Notes under the pieces: model-generated
Told to the model about the DNA's origin: nothing
Database searches by the model: none
What the model saw: the letters and a program-made list of their open reading frames with translations, nothing else
Origin: Conyzicola nivalis_A
GTDB lineage: Bacteria; Actinomycetota; Actinomycetes; Actinomycetales; Microbacteriaceae
NCBI RefSeq assembly: GCF_040548875.1
Contig: NZ_JBEPSJ010000003.1
Span: forward strand, 124,001-188,000
Reading direction: 5' to 3'
DNA: 64,000 bases
Translations under genes and position numbers: made by a program
Part shown: positions 41,287 through 49,937 of the stretch, piece by piece
Layout of the letters: the number at the start of each line of letters is the position of its first letter
Numbering within the stretch: position 1 is the first letter of the stretch

Positions 41287-42186
41287 TCAGCGCAGGGCGA
41301 GCAGCGCCTTCTGCGCCTCCGAGCCCTCCGGCACGTCGATCGGGATGCGCGTCGAGCCGACCTGCAGCGTGACGACGCTGACACCGAGATACCGTGGATG
41401 CTCGGCCACGGTCACCGACCGCAGGGCGTCGAGGGAGACGACGGTGCGCCCCCGCGAGAGCGCCGGCACTCCCCCACGGGTGAACCATTCGCGACGGCTC
41501 AGCACCTGCAGCTCGGTCGGGGTCGCGGCGACCAGCGCTCCGTGCAGGGTGATCGGCAGCACAGCATCCGCAATCCTGCTCAGCACGCCGCCGCGGCGGC
41601 GCACGACGACACGCCCGTGGGCGGCCAGCAGCCGGATGTCGGGCTCGCGGCGCCTCAGATCGCGGAACCCGGTCACAAACAGGGCGTCCTTCTTGCCGAG
41701 GTCGTCGAGCTCGAGGGGCGGATGCTCGGGCGGAAGCCCGCGCGTGCGGCCGGTCTGCTCGGCCCGCCTGCGGAGCAGGTCGGTGAGGGCGACGACGGTG
41801 TCGTTCGAGGAGCCGTTGTAGGGCACGATCACCGCGTCGCCGACGAGGGTGAAGATGGTGAGCTGGGCGTCGAGCAGATTCACCCAGTCGTTGATCGCGG
41901 CGATCTCGTCGAACCCGACCGACAGCTCGGTGAAGCGGTCGCCGTCGCGGCCGAGGATGGTGAGCGCCCGCTCGTCGACGATAATCAGGTGGTCGTAGAG
42001 GTGCATCGCCGGCGTCGCGTCGCGCCGGGCGATGTTGCGGGGGAACTTCAGCACGAGGATGGTCGCGGCGAAGTCGATCGGACGGCCGCGGTAGAGGGGC
42101 GGCACCTCGTCGGCGGTCGTGACCTCGTCGATCCACGGGCCGAACGCGTCGTATTCCGCGGTCGAGGTGTAGCTCGCAGTAGTCAC
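41287..42186 (-). CDS. Unrecognised soluble protein, possibly PH-like
   Basis: 299 residues from GTG 42184-42186 (GGAGG ten bases upstream). An open frame to 42351 would overlap the divergent ArsR operators and is unlikely. There are no membrane helices. Two regions look like bacterial PH-type beta sandwiches: ATPAMHLYDHLIIVDERALT with LGRDGDRFTELSVGFDEIAA, and later VLPITLHGALVAATPTELQV with SVTVAEHPRYLGVSVVTLQV. I cannot name a family. It is divergent from the ArsR/AHSA1 pair with 125 bases between. Confidence 0.7.
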   Translation of the reverse strand: MTTASYTSTAEYDAFGPWIDEVTTADEVPPLYRGRPIDFAATILVLKFPRNIARRDATPAMHLYDHLIIVDERALTILGRDGDRFTELSVGFDEIAAINDWVNLLDAQLTIFTLVGDAVIVPYNGSSNDTVVALTDLLRRRAEQTGRTRGLPPEHPPLELDDLGKKDALFVTGFRDLRRREPDIRLLAAHGRVVVRRRGGVLSRIADAVLPITLHGALVAATPTELQVLSRREWFTRGGVPALSRGRTVVSLDALRSVTVAEHPRYLGVSVVTLQVGSTRIPIDVPEGSEAQKALLALR

Positions 42187-42275
42187 GAGATCGAGACCTC
42201 CAGTGGTCGGGGTGGCCGGTCGCCGGCTAGGGGCAATGCTAACCCCGCCGCCCGCACCGGCGGCCGAATTAGTTA

Positions 42276-42319
42276 TTGAACCACACGGTTCAGTGATGTA
42301 TTCTGAACCACATGGTTCA
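42276..42319 (+). promoter_or_regulatory. ArsR promoter with two operators
   Basis: -35 TTGAAC (42276-42281), a 17-base spacer, and -10 TATTCT (42299-42304), seven bases before the ATG at 42312. Two nearly identical palindromes sit on it: TGAACCACACGGTTCA (42277-42292) over the -35, and TGAACCACATGGTTCA (42304-42319) over the start codon. Their starts are 27 bases apart. This is a textbook autorepressed promoter. Confidence 0.8.
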
Positions 42320-42647
42320 GCAACAGGTTCTCGATCGGGCATTCGCCGCACTCGCCGACTCGACTCGCCGTGACATCCTGACCCGGCTCGGCGAGGGGCC
42401 GGCGACGATCGGCGAGCTCGCCGAGCCGTTCGGGATGACGCTCACCGGACTCAAGAAGCACGTGAACGTGCTCGAGTCGGCCGGACTCGTCACGACGACG
42501 AAGGTCGGCCGGTCACGCGAGTGCAGATTGGGATCCGAGCGATTGGACGACGTCATGCACTGGATCACCCTGTATCAACGCCTCTGGGAGCGTCGACTCG
42601 ACGGGCTCGAGGCCTACTTCACCCTCGAGAAAGGAACGGACGAATGA
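42312..42647 (+). CDS. ArsR-family transcriptional repressor
   Basis: 111 residues. The winged helix reads FAALADSTRRDILTRLGEGP, then IGELAEPFGMTLTGLKKHVN (recognition helix) and the wing GLVTTTKVGRSRECRLGSER. There are no Cys pairs, so it is of the non-metal ArsR group that is usually encoded next to AHSA1/SRPBCC genes. Two TGAACC-N4-GGTTCA operators in its promoter indicate self-repression. It overlaps the AHSA1 gene by four bases (ATGA). Confidence 0.9.
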   Translation: MVQQQVLDRAFAALADSTRRDILTRLGEGPATIGELAEPFGMTLTGLKKHVNVLESAGLVTTTKVGRSRECRLGSERLDDVMHWITLYQRLWERRLDGLEAYFTLEKGTDE

Positions 42648-43102
42648 CCAACGACACCGCAACCCACACCCTCCAGATGAGTCGCTTCCTGCCGGCGACC
42701 CCCGACGAGGTCTTCGACGCGTACACCGACGCCGAGAAGCAGAAGATCTGGTTCAGCATCCTCGACACCGAGCCCGGCATCGTCGAGATCGAGGTCGACC
42801 TGCGCGTCGGCGGGCAGCAGACCGCCGCCTGGGGCGCGAGCCGTGACGAGCTGTTCCGCGAGACGCAGATCTTCCGCGTGATCGACCGGCCGAACCGGCT
42901 CGTGACGACCTCGACCGGCAGCACGCCCGACGGCCAGACGATGACGACCGAGATCGAGGTGACCTTCGCTGAGCAAGACGGCGGCACCCTGATGAGCGTC
43001 GTGCAGACCGGCTTCCCCACCGCCGAGCTGCGCGACTACTTCTCGACCTACGCCTGGGTCGGCGCGTTCGACCGCATCGAGGCCTACCTCACGCGCGAGT
43101 AG
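42644..43102 (+). CDS. AHSA1-type SRPBCC domain protein
   Basis: 152 residues. It is a complete AHSA1/Bet v 1-like fold: LQMSRFLPATPDEVFDAYTD at the N-terminus, WGASRDELFRETQIFRVIDR in the middle strands, and LMSVVQTGFPTAELRDYFST with a C-terminal long helix (AWVGAFDRIEAYLTRE). Such proteins bind small hydrophobic ligands; their role next to ArsR genes is unproven but very common. The ArsR protein probably senses the same ligand that this protein binds (inference). Confidence 0.88.
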   Translation: MTNDTATHTLQMSRFLPATPDEVFDAYTDAEKQKIWFSILDTEPGIVEIEVDLRVGGQQTAAWGASRDELFRETQIFRVIDRPNRLVTTSTGSTPDGQTMTTEIEVTFAEQDGGTLMSVVQTGFPTAELRDYFSTYAWVGAFDRIEAYLTRE

Positions 43103-43161
43103 CGCCGCGCCCGGCCCGCTGCCGTGCCGGCGCGCCCCTCGCCCGCTCGCCCGCTGGCCCG

Positions 43162-43247
43162 CTGCCAAACGAAGGAGATTCTGCGATTCACACCCGCGCA
43201 TCCGGGCCAACGTGTGACTCGACGCCCGGTTCTCCTTCATTTGGCAG
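43162..43247. repeat. Extragenic inverted repeat, 17-bp arms
   Basis: CTGCCAAACGAAGGAGA (43162-43178) and TCTCCTTCATTTGGCAG (43231-43247) pair with one mismatch around 52 bases, which themselves hold CACAC/GTGTG and CCCG/CGGG pairs. There is no ORF. It lies between two genes on the same strand. The size and layout resemble the 5326-5388 element. Confidence 0.6.
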
Positions 43248-43322
43248 AGGGGCGGCGGCGGGGTTCCGGGCGGCGGGCGAGCGGCCCTACGATTGCCCCG
43301 GACCGACAGGACGGAGCAACGG

Positions 43323-43916
43323 ATGGCACGGCTGATCTACTCGGCGACCGCGTCCCTCGACGGCTACATCAACGACGCGCAGGGCGCGTTCGACTTCACG
43401 GCTCCCGACGCCGAGGTGCACGCCTTCGTCAACGACCGCGAGCGGGAGATCGGCACCTATCTGCTCGGGCGGCGCGTGTACGACGTCATGACCTACTGGG
43501 ACACGGCACCGGTCGACGACGTGCCGAGTGGCGAGGGCGGACCAGCCGAGGGAGCCGAGGCAGCGATCATGGCCGACTACGCCCGCATCTGGCGGCGGAT
43601 CGACAAGGTCGTGTACTCCCGGTCGCTCGACACGGTGACGGCCGATCGCACCCGGCTCGAGCGGGACTTCGATCCCGAGGCGGTGCGCGCGCTCAAGGAG
43701 GCGGCGCACCGCGACCTCTCGGTCGGCGGCGCCGAGCTCGCCGGTCAGGCGCTGGCCGCGGGCCTCGTCGACCTGCTGCGCGTCTACATCGTGCCGGTGG
43801 TGGTGGGCGGCGGCACACGACTGCTGCCCGACGGGCTGCACCTCGAGCTGGAGCTCGTCGACCAGCACCGCTTCACCGACGGCACCGTCCACCTGCTGTA
43901 CGCCGTCGAGAACTGA
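43323..43916 (+). CDS. Dihydrofolate reductase-like (RibD C-terminal) protein
   Basis: 197 residues, with GGACGGAG upstream of the ATG. The RibD-C/DHFR-like fold: ARLIYSATASLDGYINDAQG, then GTYLLGRRVYDVMTYWDTAP, KVVYSRSLDT, the Gly-rich cofactor segment LSVGGAELAGQALAAGLVDL and VVVGGGTRLLPDG. Members are NADPH-dependent reductases of mostly unknown substrates, commonly annotated as dihydrofolate reductase family. It stands alone, 220 bases after the AHSA1 gene. Confidence 0.88.
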   Translation: MARLIYSATASLDGYINDAQGAFDFTAPDAEVHAFVNDREREIGTYLLGRRVYDVMTYWDTAPVDDVPSGEGGPAEGAEAAIMADYARIWRRIDKVVYSRSLDTVTADRTRLERDFDPEAVRALKEAAHRDLSVGGAELAGQALAAGLVDLLRVYIVPVVVGGGTRLLPDGLHLELELVDQHRFTDGTVHLLYAVEN

Positions 43917-43928
43917 CGTCCCACGCGA

Positions 43929-44630
43929 TCAGGTGCGGTCGACCGCGGCGAGGATCGCGGCGGCGAGCTCGCGAGGGCGGGTGAGCTGCGGCCAGTGTCC
44001 CGTGGGCAGGTCGACGAGCTCGTAGTCGGTGAGCCTGGCGAGCTCGGCGAAGTACGGGCTGCCGGCCGCCATCCACTCCCGCAACGCGTCGGTCGTGAAC
44101 TCGCAGCAGATCACCGTCGCCGGCACGTCGTAGCGCCGCGGGTCGCCGAGGACCTGCTTGTCACTCGCGACCCGCGCGGGCTCCGGGATGGCGATCGAGC
44201 GGAACCGCTCGCGCAGCGCCTCGTCGAGGTCGACGAGGTCGCCGTCGTCGAACACCGACCAGTCGGGCAGCGGGATCTCGCCGTCGACGACCGGCAGCTC
44301 GTCGTTGATCGAGTCGCCCGCCCCGAGCGGTCCGCTGTCGACGTAGACGACGCGGGCCACGGAGTCGGGCCGGGCGTCGGCCACGGCGTGCGCGATCGCG
44401 CCGCCTCCGCTGTGACCGACGAGGACGACCGGGTCGGGTGACGCGTCGACCGCCGAGACCACGGCGGCGACGTGGTCGCTCAGGCCGATGTCGGTGCGGT
44501 CGGCATCAACGGACTCGAGACCGGGCAGGGTGAGGGCGCGAACGTCGTGTCCGGCATCCGCCAAGGGCTTCGCCACGTCGTTCCACGAGGCGCCGTCGAG
44601 CCAGAAACCGGGAATCAGGATGATCTGCAT
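43929..44630 (-). CDS. Alpha/beta hydrolase
   Basis: 233 residues. IILIPGFWLDGASWNDVAKP is the oxyanion start, VVLVGHSGGGAIAHAVADAR carries the Ser nucleophile, and LVDLPTGHWPQLTRPRELAA the catalytic His. The Asp is likely in the segment near CCEFTTDALREW. The layout resembles small esterases such as salicylate or polyneuridine aldehyde esterase-like enzymes. It is convergent with the DHFR-like gene (12 bases between stops). The ATG lies six bases after TAGCCT, so it is leaderless. Confidence 0.87.
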   Translation of the reverse strand: MQIILIPGFWLDGASWNDVAKPLADAGHDVRALTLPGLESVDADRTDIGLSDHVAAVVSAVDASPDPVVLVGHSGGGAIAHAVADARPDSVARVVYVDSGPLGAGDSINDELPVVDGEIPLPDWSVFDDGDLVDLDEALRERFRSIAIPEPARVASDKQVLGDPRRYDVPATVICCEFTTDALREWMAAGSPYFAELARLTDYELVDLPTGHWPQLTRPRELAAAILAAVDRT

Positions 44631-44636
44631 GGCCCG

Positions 44637-44642
44637 AGGCTA
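44637..44642 (-). promoter_or_regulatory. -10 box of the alpha/beta hydrolase gene
   Basis: TAGCCT on the minus strand ends six bases before the ATG at 44628-44630. Confidence 0.6.
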
Positions 44643-44668
44643 GGGGATGGCGCCGACAACGAAAAGGG

Positions 44669-45313
44669 TCAGGCGACGGAGACGACGACGAGGCGCAGCG
44701 CCTCGGTCTGCTCTGCCCAGGTTCCCGAGATCGACGCGTCACCCGTTTCGCCGAGCTCGACCACTCCGGGGTAGCGCGTGATCGTCACGCTCAGCCCGCC
44801 GGCCGTGGCCGTGGTGATGCCGCGCTCGTGCCGGGTCGACACGTCGGCCACGGCGGGAGGCGCGACCGACGTCGTCTGCGCGCCGCTGCCGGAGACGCGC
44901 GCCGTGGGTTCGCGGCGCACGGTCTCGCCGTCGATCTGCACGACCAGCTCGGCCTGCACGCCCCCGGTGAGTGCCGCGGTCGCGGTCGCTGCGAGATAGG
45001 CGGGGTCGCCTGCGCCGTCGTACACCCAGCGGTCGCCGAGCACCGAGTGCTGCATCGTGGTGATCAGCCACGCTTCGGCGCCCTCGAGCGGGGCGCCGCG
45101 GTACGTGAGCGGTATCTGCACGACCGCGCCATCCGACTGTCGCAGCAGCACCGTCTCGATTCCGACCTCACCCTCGGGGTCGTCAAGCCGGTAGGCGGCG
45201 CGCGCCGCGAATCCCGTGCCGGCCGCACCCACGAACCACGGCTGGCTGGGCGCCCACGCCTCCACGAGTTCGAGCTTCGACGGTCGGATTTCTGCCTGGT
45301 GCAAGAGGGCCAT
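44669..45313 (-). CDS. Maltokinase N-terminal cap-like (CG0192-type) protein
   Basis: 214 residues. The opening MALLHQAEIRPSKLELVEAW, followed by APSQPWFVGAAG and YRLDDPEGEVGIETVLL, matches the N-terminal cap domain of actinobacterial maltokinase and its stand-alone relatives (CG0192 group). The kinase domain itself is absent. These stand-alone proteins have no established function. The ATG lies six bases after TAGAGT (minus strand). Confidence 0.78.
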   Translation of the reverse strand: MALLHQAEIRPSKLELVEAWAPSQPWFVGAAGTGFAARAAYRLDDPEGEVGIETVLLRQSDGAVVQIPLTYRGAPLEGAEAWLITTMQHSVLGDRWVYDGAGDPAYLAATATAALTGGVQAELVVQIDGETVRREPTARVSGSGAQTTSVAPPAVADVSTRHERGITTATAGGLSVTITRYPGVVELGETGDASISGTWAEQTEALRLVVVSVA

Positions 45314-45319
45314 GCGCCC

Positions 45320-45325
45320 ACTCTA
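45320..45325 (-). promoter_or_regulatory. -10 box of the CG0192-type gene
   Basis: TAGAGT on the minus strand ends six bases before the ATG at 45311-45313. Confidence 0.6.
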
Positions 45326-45392
45326 AAGCCCCTGTCACCCGCGGTGGCCGGATCGCTATCCTGTGCACAATCGAGCAGAAGGGAAGCAGCAC

Positions 45393-46208
45393 ATGGAGCG
45401 CACGTATCCCCCGGGAGTCACCTGCTGGATCGACACGGCCCAGCCGGATCCCGAGGCGGCGCGCCGGTTCTACGGCGGGCTGTTCGGCTGGACGTTCGAG
45501 AACGTCTCGCCCCCGGGCGACGACGTCTACCTGATGGGCCGCCTCGACGGGCAGGACGCCGCCGCCGTCGCGCGCGGCGACGGCCCCGCAGAATGGACCA
45601 CGTACATCTCGACGGACGACATCGACGCCACCGTGGCGCGGGTGGTCGCGGCGGGCGGCACCGCGCTCGGGCCCCCGCTAGCGGCGGGCGACAGCGGCAC
45701 CAGCGCGCCGTGCGCCGACCCGCAGGGCGCACGGTTCGAGCTCTGGAAGGCGGGATCGTTCTCGGGAGCGCAGGCCGTCAACGGCCCCGCCTCCTGGAAC
45801 TTCAGCGACCTGCGCACCCCCGACCCGACGGCCGGCAAGGCGTTCTACACGTCGGTGTTCGGGTGGGACTACCTCGATCTCGGGCCGACGGTCGAGGCGA
45901 TGATCAGCGTCGCCGGCTACGGCGCCCACCTCGCCGCGACGGCCGACCCCGACATCTACGAGCGGCAGGCGGTGGCCCCCGACGGCTTCGAGAACGTCAT
46001 CGGCGCGGTCGAGCCCACGGCGGGCGACGAGAGGCCGCGATGGCGGGTGAAGTTCAGCGTGGCGAACCGCGCCGCCAGCATGGAGCTGGCGGAGAGCCTC
46101 GGCGCGACGGTGCTCGGCACCGAAGACCAGGTGTGGGCACTGCTCGCCGACATCCGCGACCCGCAGGGTGCGGAGTTCACCATCAGCGAGTTCGTCGAAC
46201 CGGAGTAG
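45393..46208 (+). CDS. Two-domain VOC protein
   Basis: 271 residues from the ATG at 45393 (GAAGGGA upstream). Two tandem glyoxalase-fold halves: TCWIDTAQPDPEAARRFYGG begins the first and FSDLRTPDPTAGKAFYTSVF the second; each ends with a DPQGA-type segment (CADPQGARFELWKAG; RDPQGAEFTISEF). Doubled VOC proteins of this kind are common in Actinobacteria, often next to regulators of antibiotic or stress response. The substrate is unknown. Its stop touches the end of the next, opposite-strand gene. Confidence 0.87.
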   Translation: MERTYPPGVTCWIDTAQPDPEAARRFYGGLFGWTFENVSPPGDDVYLMGRLDGQDAAAVARGDGPAEWTTYISTDDIDATVARVVAAGGTALGPPLAAGDSGTSAPCADPQGARFELWKAGSFSGAQAVNGPASWNFSDLRTPDPTAGKAFYTSVFGWDYLDLGPTVEAMISVAGYGAHLAATADPDIYERQAVAPDGFENVIGAVEPTAGDERPRWRVKFSVANRAASMELAESLGATVLGTEDQVWALLADIRDPQGAEFTISEFVEPE

Positions 46209-46231
46209 CTACCAGGTGCCGCCGGGCGACT

Positions 46232-46897
46232 TCACGACGGGCACCGGCGCCTGCGACCAGTGCGCGCCGTTGGCGTAATGGCTGTCGCCCAGGGCGAGGC
46301 CCAGATGGCCTGTTCGATCTGCGCGGTGGGGGCGGATGCCGCGAAGCCGGCGACGATCGCGGCATAGCCCGGGTTGCCGTGCAGCGCCTTGGCCGCGTTC
46401 TGAGCGGCCAGGTCGAGATTCGCGTAGCTCCCCAGGCCGCTGCCGCCCCCGGATCCCCAGCCGTTGTTCAGCGGGTTGTTGCGGTTCCACCAGTCGTCGG
46501 TGCCGTTCTCCTGACGCATCCACCGGGTGAACACCGCGACGTTCGAGTCCGACATCGGGAAACCGGCGTAGAGCATCACGAGCTTCGCCCAGTCGTGGTT
46601 GGTGCCGCCGGCGGCGAGCCGCGCGTAGCCCGATTCGGCGGTGAAGCCGTCGCGTGGGGCGTCGGCGGCGTGCACAGCGTCGAGCGGCACGGAGACCGAC
46701 TGGGCGTTCGCGGCCACGTACTCCTTGAGGCGGTTGGGGTCGGCGACCGCGGCGGGCGGGACGGCGAGCACGCTCGCGGCGCAGATCGCCAGGGCGGCGG
46801 CGGATGCGACGAGCCCGAGTGCCCGGGACGTGAGACCCGCGTGCAGGGAGAGCGGTGCCGCTCGGAGCGCGCGGTACGAGGGAAGTGGAGAGGTCAT
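46232..46897 (-). CDS. Secreted protein, possibly lysozyme-like, frameshifted near its end
   Basis: 221 residues as read. A signal peptide spans ~1-50 (LVASAAALAICAASVLAV, cleavage near AVA). The mature part has MYAGFPMSDSNVAVFTRWMR, then QENGTDDWWNRNNPLNNGWG and NAAKALHGNPGYAAIVAGFA, reminiscent of secreted actinobacterial cell-wall hydrolase-like proteins; the assignment is uncertain. After WASPWA the frame turns Arg-rich. The other frame continues DSHYANGAHWSQAPVPVVKS to TAG at 46209-46211. One missing base near 46285-46290 explains this. It may be a real mutation or a sequence error. Confidence 0.6.
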   Translation of the reverse strand: MTSPLPSYRALRAAPLSLHAGLTSRALGLVASAAALAICAASVLAVPPAAVADPNRLKEYVAANAQSVSVPLDAVHAADAPRDGFTAESGYARLAAGGTNHDWAKLVMLYAGFPMSDSNVAVFTRWMRQENGTDDWWNRNNPLNNGWGSGGGSGLGSYANLDLAAQNAAKALHGNPGYAAIVAGFAASAPTAQIEQAIWASPWATAITPTARTGRRRRCPS

Positions 46898-46934
46898 AGG
46901 AGGGGGACGGGCACGGATTGTCCGGCACAGGTCT

Positions 46935-46955
46935 GTACCACCCTCGCAGTGGTAC
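46935..46955 (+). promoter_or_regulatory. 21-bp palindrome upstream of the alpha-mannosidase gene
   Basis: GTACCAC (46935-46941), seven bases, GTGGTAC (46949-46955): perfect seven-base arms. It lies between the divergent secreted-protein and mannosidase genes. It is a probable operator; no regulator gene is adjacent. Confidence 0.55.
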
Positions 46956-47012
46956 TTGGCAAAGTCCTGAGAGTGTGGGAGCGTGGCGGCCAGGCACAGA
47001 GAAAGGGCTCAC

Positions 47013-49934
47013 ATGGCCGGGTTCGCGTCCTGGCTGTTCGGCCTCTCGGTGCAGCAGCCGACCGAGTACCGCCACCTCATGCGGATCCGTCACGCCGTCT
47101 TCACGCCCGTCGCCTCGTTGCATGCCGAGATCGTGCGGTCGGCCGAGCCGATCCCGTTCGACGAACTCGACCGCGACGCGTTCGCGCCCTTGAGCGCGGG
47201 CACCGGCTGGGGTAGGACATTCGACTGCGCCTGGCTGCGCGTATCCGGCGAGATTCCAGCCGGCGTCAGCGACCCGGTCGTGATGCTCGGCATCCGCGGC
47301 GAGGGGCTCGTGCACTCCCCCGAGGGCGAGATCGTCGACTCGGTGAGCACGGTGTTCCAGCAGGGCGACCTGCCGCACAGCGGCGGAAAGTACCGGCCGG
47401 TGCGGGTCGACACCTCGACCGGCGCCGTGGAGTTCTATGCCGACGTCACCTACAACGGCTTCATCCTCTACGAGTTCGGCCGGCCGGCCTTCCACGGGGC
47501 CTATGTGGCGACCCGCGACGAAGAGGTCTACGCGCTCTACTACGACTATCTGACGCTCGTCGTGCTGGCCGGCGCCACCGACGACGCCCAGCTCGAGGGC
47601 GACCTGCGGCTCGCCCTCGGCGACTGCTACGCCCGGTTCTCCGCGGGCGACGTCACCGGCGCGCGGGCCGCACTCGCCGATTCGCTGAGCGCCACGTCGG
47701 AGAGCGACTTCGTCTACAGCGCCGTCGGCCACGGGCACCTCGACATGGCGTGGCTCTGGCCGTTGCGTGAGACGCGGCGTAAGGCGGCACGCACCTACGT
47801 GCGAGCGCTCAACACGCTCGACCGCCGGCCCGACTACGTCTACGGAACGAGCCAGCCGCAACAGATGCACTGGATGAAGCAGCGTCATCCGGCCCTCTAC
47901 GCCCGCATGAAGCAGGCCGTCGCCGGCGGCCGCATGGAGCTGCAGGGCTCGTTCTGGGTGGAACCCGACACCAACCTGCCCTCGGGCGAATCGCTCGTGC
48001 GGCAGGCGCTCGTCGGCCGACGGTTCCTGCAGCAGGAGTTCGAGCTCACCGACGACCAGCTTCGTCTCTGCTGGCTGCCCGACACGTTCGGCTACAACGG
48101 CAATCTTCCGCAGATCCTGCGCGGCACCGGCATGGACTGGTTCCAGACGATCAAGCTCGCGTGGAACAAGGTCAACGACTTCCCCCACCGCACCTTCACC
48201 TGGCAGGGCATCGACGGCTCCACCGTGCTCGTGCACATGCCGCCCGAGGGCGACTACAACAGCCGCGGGGCCGCCGACGGACTGCTCACCGGGGTCGAGA
48301 ACTACCCGGAACGCGACCTGGGCACCGCGCTGCTCGTCTACGGCTCGGGCGACGGCGGCGGCGGCCCCGGCGAGATCCACCACGAGGTGACCGAGCGCGA
48401 GCGCGACCTGCGCGGGCTGCCCCGCGTCGAGCACTCCACGGCGAGCGCGTTCTTCCGCGAGCTTGAGAAACGCGAGATCGAGCACACCCACACGGGCGAG
48501 CTCTACCTCGAGACCCATCAGGGCACGTACACGACGCAGGCGCAGATCAAGCGCCACAACCGGCTGGTCGAGCGCAAGCTGCACGAGGCGGAGGCACTGG
48601 CCGTGATCGTCGGCGACGACAGCAGGCCGGTGCTCGAGCAGCACTGGCGGGACGTGCTGCTGAACCAGTTCCACGACATCATCCCCGGGTCATCCATCGC
48701 CCGCGTCAATCGCGAGGCCATCGAGACGTACGAACGCGTGGAGACCGCGCTCGACGGCTACGCGGGCGAGCTCGTCGCCCGGCTGCCCGGAGTCGGCGAC
48801 GCGCCCGGCGCGATCAACCTCACCGGCTTCCCCCGCCGGGAGAGCGTGAAGGTCGGCGACGGCTGGTTCGACGTCGCGGTGCCGCCGTACGCCGCGGCCG
48901 CCCTGACGCCCGCTGCGCACGACCCCGCGCTCACGTACACCGACGACTCCCTCGGCAACGGCGAGCTCACACTGCGGTTCGGGGCGTCGGGCGAGATCGT
49001 CTCCTGCCTCGACCGCGCCGGCGTCGAGCACGCGGGTGCCGGCCTCAACCGGCTCGTCGTGCACAAGGACCCGTACGTGTGGCCGTTCAACGCCTGGGAC
49101 ATCGACCCCGGCTACACCACCAAGACACCGCGCACCCTGCGGCTCACGGAGTCGTCGAGCGAGGTCGACGGCTCGACGGTCGTGCGTCGGCAGGTCTTCC
49201 GCGCGCGCACGGTGACGGTGGTGCAGCGCGTGATCCTCGAGGCGGGCAGCGACGTGGTGCGGTTCGACACCGAGGTCGACTGGAAAGAGCGGCACCGGAT
49301 GCTCCGTGCCGAGTTCCGACCGGAACGCTACGGCGACACCGCGCTCTGCGAGATCCAGTTCGGCCACATCGCGCGGCCGACGACCGAGCGCGACGCCGTG
49401 GAGAAGGCGCAGTTCGAGGTGTGCGCCCACAAGTGGATCGCGACCGAGAACGGGCAGGGCGGCTTCGCGCTGCTCAACGACGGCAAGTACGGGCACAGGG
49501 CGAAGAACGGCCTGCTCAGCCTCAACCTGCTGCGCGCACCGACCTTTCCCGATAAGACGGCCGACCGAGGCATCCACCGCTTCACCTACGCCTTCTGCCC
49601 GTTCGAGACCGGCGACCTCGCCAAGGTCGTGCGCGAGGGCTACCGCCTGAACAACCCGCTGCTCGTCGCCGACGGAGCGCGGTTCGACTCGGTGGCGAGC
49701 GTCGACGACCCGGGCATCGTCATCGAGACCGTCAAGCGGGCGGAGCACGGCGACGGCGTGGTGCTGCGTCTGTACGAGAGCCTCGGCCGCGCCACGACCA
49801 CCGCGCTGCGGGTGGACCTGCCGCACAGAACGGCGCGGCTCACCGACCTGCTCGAGCGGCCGACAGGCGAGGCCGACCTCGGCCGGCTCGAGTTCGGGCC
49901 GTTCCAGATCATGACCATCCTGCTGGAGGGCTGA
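47013..49934 (+). CDS. Alpha-mannosidase (GH38)
   Basis: 973 residues from the ATG at 47013 (AAAGGG five bases upstream). It hydrolyses alpha-mannosides. The catalytic domain starts SAVGHGHLDMAWLWPLRETR, whose His and Asp bind zinc. The nucleophile Asp is in LCWLPDTFGYNGNLPQILRG, and another zinc ligand region is VLLNQFHDIIPGSSI. The N-terminal ~250 residues are a beta-sandwich as in bacterial Zn- or Co-type GH38 enzymes. No signal peptide, so it works on imported glycans. The sugar symporter encoded four bases downstream probably supplies the substrate. Confidence 0.93.
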   Translation: MAGFASWLFGLSVQQPTEYRHLMRIRHAVFTPVASLHAEIVRSAEPIPFDELDRDAFAPLSAGTGWGRTFDCAWLRVSGEIPAGVSDPVVMLGIRGEGLVHSPEGEIVDSVSTVFQQGDLPHSGGKYRPVRVDTSTGAVEFYADVTYNGFILYEFGRPAFHGAYVATRDEEVYALYYDYLTLVVLAGATDDAQLEGDLRLALGDCYARFSAGDVTGARAALADSLSATSESDFVYSAVGHGHLDMAWLWPLRETRRKAARTYVRALNTLDRRPDYVYGTSQPQQMHWMKQRHPALYARMKQAVAGGRMELQGSFWVEPDTNLPSGESLVRQALVGRRFLQQEFELTDDQLRLCWLPDTFGYNGNLPQILRGTGMDWFQTIKLAWNKVNDFPHRTFTWQGIDGSTVLVHMPPEGDYNSRGAADGLLTGVENYPERDLGTALLVYGSGDGGGGPGEIHHEVTERERDLRGLPRVEHSTASAFFRELEKREIEHTHTGELYLETHQGTYTTQAQIKRHNRLVERKLHEAEALAVIVGDDSRPVLEQHWRDVLLNQFHDIIPGSSIARVNREAIETYERVETALDGYAGELVARLPGVGDAPGAINLTGFPRRESVKVGDGWFDVAVPPYAAAALTPAAHDPALTYTDDSLGNGELTLRFGASGEIVSCLDRAGVEHAGAGLNRLVVHKDPYVWPFNAWDIDPGYTTKTPRTLRLTESSSEVDGSTVVRRQVFRARTVTVVQRVILEAGSDVVRFDTEVDWKERHRMLRAEFRPERYGDTALCEIQFGHIARPTTERDAVEKAQFEVCAHKWIATENGQGGFALLNDGKYGHRAKNGLLSLNLLRAPTFPDKTADRGIHRFTYAFCPFETGDLAKVVREGYRLNNPLLVADGARFDSVASVDDPGIVIETVKRAEHGDGVVLRLYESLGRATTTALRVDLPHRTARLTDLLERPTGEADLGRLEFGPFQIMTILLEG

Positions 49935-49937
49935 GCG

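Noticed and set aside
42187..42351. Upstream extension of the 299-residue gene on the minus strand
   Set aside because: It would run across the ArsR promoter and both operators; GTG 42186 is the better start.
46209..48674. 820-codon minus-strand frame
   Set aside because: It is mostly antisense to the GH38 gene; only its last ~30 codons make sense, as the continuation of the frameshifted secreted protein.
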